Counted from the stretch's first letter, positions 27,905 through 37,791 are shown. The stretch is DNA of 63,407 nucleotides from an uncultured Leptolyngbyaceae cyanobacterium (GCA_938023035.1 CALIDI010000032.1:1-63407), one strand, 5' to 3'. A program made the numbers and translations. Notes: a model not told the origin generated them from the sequence alone.

Positions 27905-28414
27905 CACAGCAAGGCGGAAATTTCTAAACTCGTCTAAGCCACCTGCATCCTCTTTTCTTGAATGCCCGCCAGGGCTACGCCCCTACTCCCATCCAGGCAA
28001 AAGGGGAACCGGATCAAAGCCCCTCTCCTCGACCTCCTATGAAGGGAGGCAGAGTGGGGAGACAGGCTGATGCCCTTGTCTACGAGTGCCGCTAAGCGGA
28101 ATTCAAAGTAACAAAACTCAGGATGAAAAAGGCTGAGTGTCTTCGTATTGCAAAACGCTTCAATGGGCGACTCATTTCTGCTGTGGTGGGCTAATGGCAG
28201 ATTAGACTAGACTGAAGCGATAACCGAGCGCCCAAAACGTCGATAGGGGTTCAATTTTACGAGGTTGCGACTCGTCAAAACTTTTCTGACGGTACCTAAG
28301 AGCCGCTCTATCCGGCCAAAGATTCCAATCTCTAGATTGCTCTATTGAGAAAAATTTGCAGTTTTGTCTCCTGCGTGGTTATGTTGAGGGTATTCCGGTT
28401 TGATTTGAAGTCGC
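27905..28414. other. Spacer between tsaE and the cyclase gene
   Basis: About 510 bp without a gene. The region at 27961-28075 is rich in short G/C hairpin words (AGGGCTACGCCCCTACTCCC, CCCTCTCCTCGACCTCC) and may be decayed repeat material. Confidence 0.4.
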
Positions 28415-30661
28415 GTGAGAATTTCCATTCAGCCAACTATCAACCGCTTATTCTGGCAATGGCGTGGGGCAATCATTGCCGTACCGACGGTGACAGCAGT
28501 CGTGCTAGGGCTGCGATCGCTGGGGTTACTGCAACAACTAGAGCTATTTGCGCTGGATCAGTTTTTTTTGTTACGCCCGCGTGAACCTGTGGATGAGCGC
28601 ATTGTGATTGTGCAAATCGACGAAGCCGATGTGCAAGCCCAAAAGCGCTGGCCGATGACTGATGCCACTCTGGCACAAGTGTTAACAACAATTCAGCAGC
28701 AACGGCCTGCCGCCATTGGCTTAGACCTTTACCGCGACCTCTCGGTTGAACCGGGGCAAGCGCAATTAGAGCAACTTTTTCAAACCATGCCAAACCTGAT
28801 TGGGGTGCAAAAGGTGGTTGCCAGTTCCGATAGCGCTTCTGTCCAGCCGCCACCCGCATTGAAAGCCCTAAATCAGGTGGGGGCTAATGATTTGATTTTG
28901 GATGGAGACGGCAGAATTCGACGGGGCTTGCTCGCTCTGGATGATGAGCAAAGCGGTGAAACCATGCCTAGTTTTGCCGCTTATCTGGCAGGGATTTATC
29001 TAGAACGGCGGGGCTTAGAGTATGACTTTAGCGAACATGAAGTACGCATCATTGACTCCCAAACAGGTAAAGTGAAGGCGATGCTACCGGCCTTTGCACC
29101 CAACAGCGGCAGTTATGTCCATGCGGGAGAGGGCGGCTTCCAAATTTTGATGAATTATCGGGGTAGAATTCAGCAGTTTAAAACTGTGACGCTGACAGAG
29201 GTTTTAGAACAGCGATTTGCCCCAGAGTTGATGCGCGATCGCATTGTCATCATTGGCTCCACCGCCGAAAGTTTGAAAGATTTGTTCTTTGACCCCTACA
29301 GCAGCAATCTGACAGCTCCTAGCCGCACAGCGGGGGTGGTCATCCATGCCAACTTGGTCAGCGAGATTCTCAGTGCGGCCCTTGACCAGCGGCCAGTCTT
29401 GCACACCTGGAATGAACTAACGGAATTGGCCTGGATTTTTTTCTGCACGTTGCTAGGAGCGATCACAAGCTGGCAACAACGGCATCTCAGACACCCCTGG
29501 AATTTGATTGGCTTGGTGGGCGTTTTGATTCTCGCAGGTGGAATTGGCATCATCGGCTATGGAGCCTTTTTAATGGGTTGGTGGATTCCAGTGGTGCCGC
29601 CGGTTTTAGGCCTCCTAGGAGCCGCCTTTTCCATTACTGGCTATGTGGCTCGGTCGGTGGCTGATATGCGGCGTACCTTTGGGCGTTACCTCACTGATGA
29701 GGTTGTCTCAAGCCTGTTAGAAACGCCTTCGGGCTTGCAATTAGGGGGTGAGCGCCGCAAGGTCACCGTGCTCATCTCCGATTTGCGTGGCTTTTCAGCG
29801 ATTTCTGAACGGCTCCCACCGGAACAGGTAGTGACGATTTTGAACCTCTATCTCGGAGCAATGTCAGATGTCATCACACGCTACCAGGGCACAATTAACG
29901 AGTTCATTGGAGATGGCATTTTTGTCATGTTTGGTGCGCCAATCCAGCGGGAAGATGACGCCGAGCGGGCGATCGCCTGTGCGATCGCCATGCAAGCCGA
30001 GATGGATCGAGTCAACCAACAAAATAAACAGTACGGATTTCCACGCCTAGAAATGGGTATCGGCATTAATACAGGCGAAATGATTGTGGGCAACATTGGC
30101 TCCCAAAAACGCGCCAAATATACGGTCATTGGCAACCATGCCAATCTAGCGGCCCGCATTGAAACCTATTCCGTTGGTCGCCAAATCCTAATCTCAGAAC
30201 ATACCCTCAAGGATGCTGGGCAGGCCCTCGTTAAAGTCGATGCCCAAATGCGGGTAGAACCTAAAGGAATTCGTGAACCGCTGACACTCTATGAAGTTGT
30301 TGGGATTTACGGGCAATACGCGATTGATTTACCTGAAGAAAAAGAAACCTTCATCGACTTATCAGAGGCTGTGCCAGTACAGTATGTCGTCTTAGAAGGA
30401 AAACATGTCGTTGGCACCGTCTTTAAAGGGAGCTTGGTATGTGTGTCAGAAAGCGGAGCAGAGCTACGCTACGATGTTCCACTGATGCCCTTGAGTAATC
30501 TCAAGTTGAATTTGCTCATTCCCTCCGCTGGTAGCAATGACTCTGACTTTTATGCCAAGGTGCTCAATCGTCCCGCTGTCAACTCAGGCTGTGTCCGCAT
30601 TCGATTTACTTCGGCTCCCCAGGAATTATTGGATGCCATTCATCACTGGCGCACTAGCTAG
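28415..30661 (+). CDS. CHASE2-domain class III nucleotide cyclase with C-terminal PilZ-like domain
   Basis: A 748-residue membrane receptor cyclase starting at GTG. A first helix at ~17-40 leads into a periplasmic CHASE2 sensor (about 40-325). Two to three helices follow (about 330-400), then a linker and a class III cyclase domain (about 445-625). Metal Asp456 (ISDLRGF) and Asp500 (FIGDG) and the transition-state pair Asn577/Arg581 are all present, so it should be active. The base-specifying positions are Glu496 and Thr570, not the Lys-Asp/Thr of most adenylate cyclases. After ~640 a ~110-residue domain with CVSESGAEL resembles a degenerate PilZ fold. It likely makes cAMP or cGMP in response to an extracellular signal. 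Confidence 0.9.
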   Translation: MRISIQPTINRLFWQWRGAIIAVPTVTAVVLGLRSLGLLQQLELFALDQFFLLRPREPVDERIVIVQIDEADVQAQKRWPMTDATLAQVLTTIQQQRPAAIGLDLYRDLSVEPGQAQLEQLFQTMPNLIGVQKVVASSDSASVQPPPALKALNQVGANDLILDGDGRIRRGLLALDDEQSGETMPSFAAYLAGIYLERRGLEYDFSEHEVRIIDSQTGKVKAMLPAFAPNSGSYVHAGEGGFQILMNYRGRIQQFKTVTLTEVLEQRFAPELMRDRIVIIGSTAESLKDLFFDPYSSNLTAPSRTAGVVIHANLVSEILSAALDQRPVLHTWNELTELAWIFFCTLLGAITSWQQRHLRHPWNLIGLVGVLILAGGIGIIGYGAFLMGWWIPVVPPVLGLLGAAFSITGYVARSVADMRRTFGRYLTDEVVSSLLETPSGLQLGGERRKVTVLISDLRGFSAISERLPPEQVVTILNLYLGAMSDVITRYQGTINEFIGDGIFVMFGAPIQREDDAERAIACAIAMQAEMDRVNQQNKQYGFPRLEMGIGINTGEMIVGNIGSQKRAKYTVIGNHANLAARIETYSVGRQILISEHTLKDAGQALVKVDAQMRVEPKGIREPLTLYEVVGIYGQYAIDLPEEKETFIDLSEAVPVQYVVLEGKHVVGTVFKGSLVCVSESGAELRYDVPLMPLSNLKLNLLIPSAGSNDSDFYAKVLNRPAVNSGCVRIRFTSAPQELLDAIHHWRTS

Positions 30662-31048
30662 CACCAGAAAAGTTGGTCAAACCCTTTTCTGTAGTCATCG
30701 CCCCTAATTTCATGACCCTAAATCTACCGTTTGAAGCATACCGCTGCCACTAAAGAGGGCATTTCACAGTATCCGGTGGTTAAAACCGCGACTCCATGAG
30801 TCAAATTCGCCGACACGGACTCAATAAAAATCAGGTTTTCAGGAACCTACGACGTCGGCGGCTTTCTCTGTATAATCGCGACTTTAGTCGCTGGAGTAAC
30901 AGATAGACGGGCTTTTAAAGCAGCCTCTTTCTGACCAAAGCTGCATACTTAAAAATATTCAGAATACAACTGGCTAAAGAAAGGGTTTAATAGAAGCACA
31001 ATCAGGGTATTTGCTCCACCGAATCAGGGGATCTGCCTTCTTGCAAAA
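30662..31048. other. Spacer with a family 3 repeat
   Basis: No gene. Mostly occupied by the repeat at 30767-30930, followed by the 15-mer CTTTCTGACCAAAGC (30927-30941) and the acyltransferase promoter. Confidence 0.45.
30767..30930. repeat. Dispersed repeat family 3, copy 2
   Basis: It contains AGTATCCGGTGGTTAAAACC, CGCGACTCCATGAGTC, GCCGACACGGACTCA and, on the right, CGCGACTTTAGTCGCTGGAG. The same blocks occur in the same order at 37792-37960. Confidence 0.7.
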
Positions 31049-32437
31049 ATGCAGCCAGAAAAAATTACGCACACTATTTCCCCAAAATTTGATCCGCTTT
31101 TAGCCCTGCGAGGTGTCGCCTGCCTTCTGATTGTCGTGTCTCATTGTCGATCGCAAATGGGCAGCGTTTTTTTAGGGACGCTTGACATCAGTTGGCTATT
31201 TATTAATCGAGGTGCCCCCTTTGTCTGGGTATTTTTTTGCTTGTCAGGATATCTGGTAGGCAAGGTTTTTTATTGTCATCGTTACCGGTTCAACCGATCT
31301 GGAGTTGTCCGCTTTTGGTACAACCGGGCGCTGAGAATTGCCCCGCTGTATTATTTTGTGGTGCTGGTGACCCTACCCATTTATCCCCATTTGTTAACGG
31401 CCCAATATCGGGAAACCTTGATCCGCCTGCTCACGTTTACCTATCACCCCTATGCTACGGCGGAGGTTGCCTTTTACAATGCCCCCCTGTGGGCTGTTTC
31501 CACAGAGGTCAGCTTTTACCTGGTGGCTCCGTTCATTTATTTTGTCGCTAGCCGCTGGCTAAATAGCCGAAGGCGTCTGTTGATGACATATCTCAGCATT
31601 TTTCTGGGTGTTTTTTTATGGAAGGCGATCGCCTTTCACACCTACGGGGAAAGCATTAATCACATCCAGCTTTACTATCAACATATTTACGCACCCCTGT
31701 GGTCCAATCTGGATGTTTTTCTCTGTGGTTTTTTGGTGAATCCTTTGATTTTAATGCGACAGCGCCAGCCGCAGGATGCAGCAACCAGCCACTTGTTCTC
31801 AGTTGTTGAGTCTCCGTGTGCACTGGCTGGTTTTTCTCAGGGTGCTGCCAGCCAAACGACTCAGCCAAACGTCAGCCGTAAGGGTGATTGGGGTATGCCG
31901 TTTCTTGCGCCTCGCCAGCAGCCGTGGAGCAAGGGGTTAGGGGCTGCGATCGCCCTTGGTTACCTGGGTTTGAGTGCTTACTACTTTTTTATTGAAGCCG
32001 CTTTACCTGTCATGCTTTCAACCACAGTGAAACTGTTTGTTTTGCCGCCGCTATCAGCGATCGCAACCGCTTATTTTATCTTTATCTGCGAATCGGAGCA
32101 TTACCATCAGCCCCAACCAGCCCCTCTTGAGGGTTGGGCCAACATCATCAAACATCCTAGGCACTACTTGATTGCTCGATTGGGGGTTTTATCCTATGGC
32201 ATTTATGTCTGGCATTTTCCAGTAATGCTGTGGCTCAGCCAGGGCGTCGGGATCGAGCCAGAGGCCCCCGAGGCTTTTCTCCAACGCCTAACGGGCACCC
32301 TAGTTTTTTCCATCCTGATTGCGAGTGTAACCCATACGCTGGTTGAGCGTCCCTCTGCCCGCTATCGCAGATTCCTCACCCCCAAAACGCTTCCCTTGCC
32401 AGATTCTCAAAAAACTCCCCAGCCAGCCGGTCAATAA
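31049..32437 (+). CDS. Acyltransferase 3 family membrane protein
   Basis: A 462-residue integral membrane O-acyltransferase (OafA/AT3 type) with about ten helices. The first helix carries the conserved ALRGVACLLIVVSHCR, with the essential His, and the R of the next loop appears as WYNRALRIAPLYYFV. NAPLWAVSTEVSFYLVAPF is the family's Glu-Ser motif, and the C-terminal helices carry LGVLSYGIYVWHFPVMLW. It should transfer acetyl or succinyl groups to a surface glycan. A ~60-residue hydrophilic insertion at about 235-290 (rich in Gln, Ser, Pro) is unusual for the family. It converges on hemA with 26 bp between the stops. Confidence 0.9.
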   Translation: MQPEKITHTISPKFDPLLALRGVACLLIVVSHCRSQMGSVFLGTLDISWLFINRGAPFVWVFFCLSGYLVGKVFYCHRYRFNRSGVVRFWYNRALRIAPLYYFVVLVTLPIYPHLLTAQYRETLIRLLTFTYHPYATAEVAFYNAPLWAVSTEVSFYLVAPFIYFVASRWLNSRRRLLMTYLSIFLGVFLWKAIAFHTYGESINHIQLYYQHIYAPLWSNLDVFLCGFLVNPLILMRQRQPQDAATSHLFSVVESPCALAGFSQGAASQTTQPNVSRKGDWGMPFLAPRQQPWSKGLGAAIALGYLGLSAYYFFIEAALPVMLSTTVKLFVLPPLSAIATAYFIFICESEHYHQPQPAPLEGWANIIKHPRHYLIARLGVLSYGIYVWHFPVMLWLSQGVGIEPEAPEAFLQRLTGTLVFSILIASVTHTLVERPSARYRRFLTPKTLPLPDSQKTPQPAGQ

Positions 32438-32463
32438 CCTGCGATGGGGCGTTCAGAACCCCT

Positions 32464-33759
32464 CTAATTGCTGTATTGCTGCTCAGAAACCGTATCCAGG
32501 TTAAACAGGGTTGCTAAAGTCTGCATAGCATGGCGACGAGCTTCAATATCCTGCTGGGCGCGAAGCTGCACCATGGGGTCGTGCAAAATTTTGTTGACAA
32601 TGCCACGGGTCAGCGCTTCGATCACTTCCTGATGTTTTTCGCCAAACTCACTACCCAGACGTGACAGGGCTTTTTCAAGTTCCTGCACGCGGATGGCTTC
32701 TACTTTATCGCGAAGGCAACTGATGGTTGACACGGTTTCCAGCGATCGCATCCAGGCTTCAAAGGCCTCAATTTCTTGATCAAGTAGTGCCTCTGCCTCC
32801 ATTGCCATCTGACGACGGGCTTGCTGGTTTTGAGCCACGACCGCCTTGAGGTCATCCACGTTATAGGACTGAATGTGGGGCAAATCAGCCACATCGGCTG
32901 CCACATTCCGAGGCACTGAAATGTCGATCAACATCAGAGGCTGCCCTGGCTCCAAGGCAAGTTCCAATTTGGCGCGATCAAGCAAGATTTCAGTGGCCGC
33001 CGTACTGGTAAACACAATGTTAGAATGGGCGACCACACTCATCATCTCGTCCATAGAGTGGAGATGCAGTGTTGCGTCAGGGAACTGCCGGGCAAGTTCC
33101 TGCGCTCGTTCCAGTGATCGATTCACAATTGAAATGTCAACTGCCCCTTTAGAAAGCAAGTGTTGAACGAGCAATCGCGACATCTTACCAGCGCCGATAA
33201 TCGTAATTCGATGGGGAGCCAGGTTCTGCACCTTCATTTGGGCCAATTCTACAGCTGCCGAACTAATTGAGACCGCTCCGGTGCCAATGCTGGTTTCAGT
33301 ACGGACTCGTTTGCCTGCTGCCAGCGCTTGCTTAAATAGCTGGTTCAAGGTGCGGCCCACACCATTGTGCTGCTGCCCCAGCTTATGACAGTGTTTTACC
33401 TGGGCCAAAATCTGCCCTTCTCCGAGCACTAAGCTGTCAAGACCACTGGCAACCCGCATTAAGTGCATGACCGCATCAGCATGCAACAGGGTAAACAAAT
33501 AGGGGCGCAGCCTGTTCATTGGCAGTTTGCTGTGATCCGATAAAAACTGGGTGACTTCGCGCACCCCATGCTCGGTTTCACTAGTGACCAGATACAACTC
33601 TAAGCGATTACAGGTGCTTAAAATCGAGACTTCTTCAATATGGGGATAGCTCTTAAGCTGAGCGATCGCCCATTCACAATTCGTTTCGGGAATGCTCAGT
33701 TTCTCTCTCACTTCAACCGGGGCAGTTTTATGGCTCAGCCCTACAACGGCAATATTCAT
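32464..33759 (-). CDS. hemA: Glutamyl-tRNA reductase
   Basis: A 431-residue HemA, the NADPH-dependent enzyme that reduces glutamyl-tRNA(Glu) to glutamate-1-semialdehyde, the committed step to heme, chlorophyll and bilins. The N-terminus [20 protein letters not shown] is canonical, and the catalytic Cys50 lies in [11 protein letters not shown]. The NADPH domain carries [16 protein letters not shown], and the C-terminal helical dimerisation domain is complete. It is downstream of glpX on the same strand across a 117-bp gap that holds a strong inverted repeat. Confidence 0.96.
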   Translation of the reverse strand: MNIAVVGLSHKTAPVEVREKLSIPETNCEWAIAQLKSYPHIEEVSILSTCNRLELYLVTSETEHGVREVTQFLSDHSKLPMNRLRPYLFTLLHADAVMHLMRVASGLDSLVLGEGQILAQVKHCHKLGQQHNGVGRTLNQLFKQALAAGKRVRTETSIGTGAVSISSAAVELAQMKVQNLAPHRITIIGAGKMSRLLVQHLLSKGAVDISIVNRSLERAQELARQFPDATLHLHSMDEMMSVVAHSNIVFTSTAATEILLDRAKLELALEPGQPLMLIDISVPRNVAADVADLPHIQSYNVDDLKAVVAQNQQARRQMAMEAEALLDQEIEAFEAWMRSLETVSTISCLRDKVEAIRVQELEKALSRLGSEFGEKHQEVIEALTRGIVNKILHDPMVQLRAQQDIEARRHAMQTLATLFNLDTVSEQQYSN

Positions 33760-33818
33760 ATTAAACTGGCTCTTTTATGTAAAACAGAATGCAACAGCAA
33801 CAGCAAGCAGACCGTGGA

Positions 33819-33862
33819 AATGGTTGCTAGGAGAAACGCACGCGCTCCTGCTAACAACCATT
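33819..33862. other. Long inverted repeat between glpX and hemA
   Basis: The arms AATGGTTGCTAGGAG and CTCCTGCTAACAACCATT pair over about 15 bp around an 11-nt loop. No T-tract follows on the minus strand. It may be a processing or stabilising hairpin, or attenuate readthrough from glpX into hemA. Confidence 0.5.
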
Positions 33863-33876
33863 TATAACGAACTCAA

Positions 33877-34911
33877 TTAAAGTTGAACGGTTTTAGGCTG
33901 CTCATACAAATGAATCGTGTCAACCGATCGCACCGTTTTCGTTTGGCTAGAAATAATCAGGGAATTCGTCTTAGCTCCTCCCTTGAAGAACTGCACCCCA
34001 CGCATCAGCGCCCCAGTCGTGATACCGGTTGCCGCAAACATCATGTGATTACCAGAGGCTAGCTCTTCCGTATTGTAGACGCGGTCAGGATCGGTGATAT
34101 TCATTTCCTGTAGGCGGGCCAGGTTATCTTCCTTGGTTTTATTGGCCCATTCTTTTGTTTGCACAATGGCCGGGTCATAGACAAGCTGACCCTGGAAGTG
34201 ACCACCCAAGCAACGATGGGCGGCGGCTGAAAGAACCCCTTCAGGAGCCGCCCCAATCCCCATCAAGGCATGGATATTGGTTCCTTCAAAGGCACAGCAT
34301 AGGGCCGCAGAAACATCGCCATCGGTGATCAAGGCCACCCGTGCCCCCGCCGCCCGAATCTCTTGAATCAATTCATTGTGGCGATCGCGCTTCATCACCA
34401 CCACCGTCAACTCATCAATGGGCTTTTCTAAGCACTCAGAGAGAATCTTGAGGTTTTCAGTAGCCGACTTCGTGATATCCACTTTGCCTTTCGCCGCAGG
34501 GGGAGCCGCCAACTTTTTCATGTAAAAGTCGGGGGCATTAAATAAGCCACCCTTTTCAGAGATGGCCAACACTGCCATCGAACCGGGCTGGGCATAGGCG
34601 CAGAGGTTGGTGCCTTCACAGGGGTCAACGGCAATATCAATTTCTGGATAGGTTCCGGCGGGTGCTGTTTTTTCGCCGCCACTCCGGTACAGGCCCACCT
34701 CTTCACCGATATAGAGCATTGGGGCTTCATCCCGCTCCCCTTCACCAATCACAATTCGACCCAGCATTGGGATTTTGTTCATCCGTTCGCGCATGGCTTC
34801 AACAGCCGCTTCATCTGCTGCATCCTTGTCCCCCTTACCCGTCCAACGGGCAGAGGCGATCGCGGCCTGCTCCACAACTTCAATAATTTCTAAACCAAGC
34901 GTTGTTTCCAC
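33877..34911 (-). CDS. glpX: Class II fructose-1,6-/sedoheptulose-1,7-bisphosphatase (FBP/SBPase)
   Basis: A 344-residue GlpX-type phosphatase starting at GTG with the conserved [20 protein letters not shown]. Active-site metal and substrate motifs are intact: [13 protein letters not shown] at 54-66, and DPCEGTNL at 96-103. In cyanobacteria this bifunctional enzyme supplies both bisphosphatase steps of the Calvin cycle and is the essential form. It is divergent from cp12 with a 320-bp shared upstream region. hemA follows on the same strand. Confidence 0.96.
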   Translation of the reverse strand: METTLGLEIIEVVEQAAIASARWTGKGDKDAADEAAVEAMRERMNKIPMLGRIVIGEGERDEAPMLYIGEEVGLYRSGGEKTAPAGTYPEIDIAVDPCEGTNLCAYAQPGSMAVLAISEKGGLFNAPDFYMKKLAAPPAAKGKVDITKSATENLKILSECLEKPIDELTVVVMKRDRHNELIQEIRAAGARVALITDGDVSAALCCAFEGTNIHALMGIGAAPEGVLSAAAHRCLGGHFQGQLVYDPAIVQTKEWANKTKEDNLARLQEMNITDPDRVYNTEELASGNHMMFAATGITTGALMRGVQFFKGGAKTNSLIISSQTKTVRSVDTIHLYEQPKTVQL

Positions 34912-35232
34912 GAGATCAATCCTCCCGACTGCTGATTTTGCGGCATTTTTTTAATGGTCTATAGAATCCTACCAAACAGGGGAGTCGCCCTTGAACGCGA
35001 TCCCCACCTGTAAGCTTGTTAAGTTTTACTGCACAGACCGTTTTACAGATTTTTTGGGATGCTGAGAAAGCTCAACAGGGCGGTGGTCCCCTGCGGTAAG
35101 GCACCTTTCTAGATAAAGTTACTCCCACTGGCAATCAGAGCGAACCACGCTAGAGTGAAGAGACCGGTAGGGTGAGAGCCAGAACCAACCGGTTTCTTCC
35201 CCCACCTAAAGATAGATAAAAGGATGACTCCA
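34912..35232. promoter_or_regulatory. Divergent control region of glpX and cp12
   Basis: The 320-bp spacer drives two Calvin-cycle genes in opposite directions. A purine-rich AAAAGGA at 35217-35223 is 9 bp before the preferred cp12 ATG and serves as its ribosome-binding site. No specific operator could be identified by eye. Confidence 0.5.
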
Positions 35233-35481
35233 ATGACTCAAGTGTGCACTCAAATCAATGCCGATGCTCTTGAAGCTGAGCTACAGAAAATTTTGGCCCA
35301 CGCGCGCTCCACCTGTGAAATCAATGGCAATGCCTCAGATGCCTGCGCAGCCGCTTGGGATGCGGTTGAGGAATTGCAAGCCGCGATCGCCGATCGGAAG
35401 CAACTAAAACATCGCACCTCCCTTGATATTTACTGTGAAACTCACCCCGACGCTTCTGAGTGCCGCGTCTACGATCTGTAG
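35233..35481 (+). CDS. cp12: Calvin cycle regulator CP12
   Basis: An 82-residue CP12. The N-terminal Cys pair (Cys28, Cys38) flanks the segment before the core AWDAVEEL (41-48). The C-terminal pair (Cys68, Cys77) lies in YCETHPDASECRVYD. In the dark, oxidised CP12 binds GAPDH and phosphoribulokinase into an inactive complex; thioredoxin reduction in light releases them. An extra Cys at position 5 is outside the family pattern. The second ATG (35233) is chosen because the Shine-Dalgarno AAGGA overlaps the first. It lies divergent to glpX. Confidence 0.95.
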   Translation: MTQVCTQINADALEAELQKILAHARSTCEINGNASDACAAAWDAVEELQAAIADRKQLKHRTSLDIYCETHPDASECRVYDL

Positions 35482-35815
35482 CCGGTAGTCCTATTGCTTA
35501 AAGAATAGGGATAGGGAATCATCAGGTATTTCCAGAAGCTTTTCAGCAAAAGTTTTCCGGTTCGCGGTTATTTTTCTCCGTCCTTTACATCAGGGCACTA
35601 CCCTTTAGCCGATGTAAACAGGTCATTCAGAAACCAGAAAAGCCGCCTTCACAAGCGATCTTGCTCAGAGATGAGGATTCTTCCCTGGGGAAATGAGCTT
35701 AGAGCGCCAGGCAGGACAACGGTATAGCGCTGTGACTTCTGTGCCTCTGTGGTCAAACCCTAGAGTTTTCAGTCTAATTAACCATCCAAGGTGGCAAAAA
35801 GGCGATGAGCGAGCG
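35482..35815. other. Convergent spacer after cp12
   Basis: No gene. The hairpin CCTATT / AATAGG (35490-35509) follows the cp12 stop but lacks a T-tract. Nothing else is recognised. Confidence 0.4.
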
Positions 35816-36523
35816 CTAGCGGGCTTTCAAAATCTCAATCAGGCTTTGGGGGCGAGTGAGTGCAGCACGGGCGTTCAGGCCTGCCTCAATTCCATCCAGA
35901 TGGCGCATTGCGGCGGCAACGGCACCCTCGACGTCCCCTGCCGCAATAAAATTCAGAATTTCGCTGTGCTCATCTTTTGTACAAATCGGCATATTTTTCA
36001 CTTCATAGAAAAAGGCCAGAGAGGTCTGTGGTACCAACTCCTTCAGAAATTTGCTTAGGTAGGGGTTACGGCAAAAATCAGCCAGCTTCATATGAAATTG
36101 GGCTGACAGACGTGTCAAGCGCGGCATATCCTTCTGGTCGCAGGCTTCTCGCTCCTCTGTGATCAACTTTTTCAGTGTGGCCAGTTGCTTTTTGGTCATG
36201 CTCTGAGCCACATCTCGAATAATCGCCGCTTCAAGGAGTCGCCATGCAGCATAGATTTGGCGGGCTGCTTCTAGAGAAAGACTTGCAACAAAGGCCCCTC
36301 GATTTGGCTCTAGCTTCACTAAGCAATCGTGAGCCAGCCGACTTAGCACTTGCCGGATGATCGTGCGACTGACGCCATAGTATTCCGCTAGAGGCTGTTC
36401 ACCCAGCTTTGTTTCCGGCGGTAAACGCCGCTCCAAAATTGCGTTGTACAGGTCTGTATAAATGTCTTCTTCAGTATTTTTGGGTTTTGCGTGAGTGGCG
36501 GCAGTTCGTTGAGCAGATTGCAT
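35816..36523 (-). CDS. GntR-family (FadR/FCD type) transcriptional regulator
   Basis: A 235-residue regulator. The N-terminal winged helix-turn-helix (about 20-85) shows DLYNAILERRLPPETKLGEQ, the recognition helix YYGVSRTIIRQVLSRLAHD and the wing LVKLEPNRGAFVASLS. The C-terminal all-helical FCD ligand-binding domain (about 95-220) carries the metal/ligand residues in FHMKLADFCRNPYLSKFL, DEHSEILNFIAAGD and AMRHLDGIE. FCD regulators usually bind a small acid and control its catabolism. No obvious target operon adjoins it, so the ligand is unknown. Confidence 0.93.
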   Translation of the reverse strand: MQSAQRTAATHAKPKNTEEDIYTDLYNAILERRLPPETKLGEQPLAEYYGVSRTIIRQVLSRLAHDCLVKLEPNRGAFVASLSLEAARQIYAAWRLLEAAIIRDVAQSMTKKQLATLKKLITEEREACDQKDMPRLTRLSAQFHMKLADFCRNPYLSKFLKELVPQTSLAFFYEVKNMPICTKDEHSEILNFIAAGDVEGAVAAAMRHLDGIEAGLNARAALTRPQSLIEILKAR

Positions 36524-36990
36524 TATCTCAATGGAATGTAGAGGAAGAAAAGCCTGATCACCGTTGCCCTATTTGGCATAGCAACGGCAAGTCAGAAAAC
36601 CTATTCTGTATTAGGGGTTGCACCCTTGGTTTTATCCTAAGCTTTCTGACCAAAGCTATAAACTCAGCCCCGATGCTAGAGCAAAAAGCGGGCACTGTCT
36701 ATGCTTTGAGACAGTTTTCTAGAGAATCTTTAGTAGAGCGCGGTTCTAAAGGGATGGGATTGACGATCGCTCAACTTTGTTAGAAAGATTTGCCGGAGAA
36801 AAAGCAACTCTCTCCTACTCAATTAGGGTAAGTCATCTCTATCTTTGGGTCATGTCTAAGATCGAATCGGTTCTGAAATCTCCTTCTTTTGATGACTGAA
36901 AAATCAAGGATCTCCCACCGTTTAGGAGAGCCATTGATCAGGCCGAGCTTGATACATTGATGATGTCATAATTGATAGGAAAATTTTTCT
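36524..36990. other. Spacer between gntR and the GlsB-like gene
   Basis: No supported gene. It contains the hairpin 15-mer CTTTCTGACCAAAGC at 36642-36656, shared with 30927 and 58548. Confidence 0.4.
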
Positions 36991-37263
36991 ATGAATATTA
37001 TTGCCTGGATTGTTTTGGGTTTACTCGCTGGCGCGATCGCCAAGGCCATTTATCCCGGTCGTCAGGGTGGTGGCATTTTAGGAACCATGTTGCTGGGTAT
37101 TATTGGGGCCTTTGTTGGTGGGAGCTTAGTCACCTTTTTAGAAACAGGTGCACTTCAACTAACAGCCGCAGGTTTAAGTGTTCCTGGCGTATTTGTTGCC
37201 GTTTTAGGGGCCATTCTTGCCATTTTCTTCTGGAATTTACTCACCCGTAGCAGAACTGTTTAA
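36991..37263 (+). CDS. GlsB/YeaQ/YmgE family stress-response membrane protein
   Basis: A 90-residue protein of three short hydrophobic helices with the family Gly-rich pattern: MNIIAWIVLGLLAGAIAKAI, then YPGRQGGGILGTMLLGIIGA FVGG, and VFVAVLGAILAIFFWNLL. Family members are small inner-membrane proteins induced by osmotic or acid stress; the exact role is unknown. A short acidic protein follows 233 bp downstream and may be co-expressed. Confidence 0.88.
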   Translation: MNIIAWIVLGLLAGAIAKAIYPGRQGGGILGTMLLGIIGAFVGGSLVTFLETGALQLTAAGLSVPGVFVAVLGAILAIFFWNLLTRSRTV

Positions 37264-37496
37264 CGAATCCTTTAAACAGCAGGCTAAGACAAGTTCCATT
37301 GTGTAGTGGGTATCGCTGATGGCTGATTCGTCGCCATTTTTGTTCTGGGAGGGAAGCGGCTTATATACCCTCCCTCTCAGCAACGCTATCTACCTGGTGG
37401 ATGAGAGTTTCAGTTTTACATTCCTGCTTGAGCGTTGTGTTGACGCTTTTGCTCAAGCCCTATTTACTGTTGTTTCATTGTTGCGTTGTGGAGTTA

Positions 37497-37790
37497 ATGA
37501 TGAGTGAGCAAGTGATTAAAAAAGATAGCTACGACCCGAATATGATTCCGGCAGAAACTGCCGCCCGCATTGAGCGTGAAGGTTCAGCCTATAAGCAAGT
37601 CCCCGAGTCAGGAGCCGATGAAGGGCTGGACACGACGGCTGGTTACACTGTTGATGGGGAAGGGCTGGTCAATAACTATGCAGTTGAGCCAGAAATATAC
37701 TATGAGGTGCCAGGCGATCGCACAGCGATGCTTGAGGCCGAAGCGGCTGAACAGGCTCATGCCGCAGACGAAGCAGAGCGTGCTTTGTAG
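37497..37790 (+). CDS. Small acidic protein, function unknown
   Basis: A 97-residue hydrophilic protein starting at paired ATG codons (MMSEQVIKKDSYDPN). It is rich in Glu and Ala, low in hydrophobics, and probably partly disordered, with an Ala/Glu helix at the end (RTAMLEAEAAEQAHAADEA). The 32 upstream in-frame residues are Leu/Cys-rich noncoding-looking sequence, so they are excluded. I do not recognise a family. It follows the GlsB-like stress gene and is immediately followed, one base after its stop, by a repeat element. Confidence 0.65.
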   Translation: MMSEQVIKKDSYDPNMIPAETAARIEREGSAYKQVPESGADEGLDTTAGYTVDGEGLVNNYAVEPEIYYEVPGDRTAMLEAEAAEQAHAADEAERAL

Positions 37791-37791
37791 A

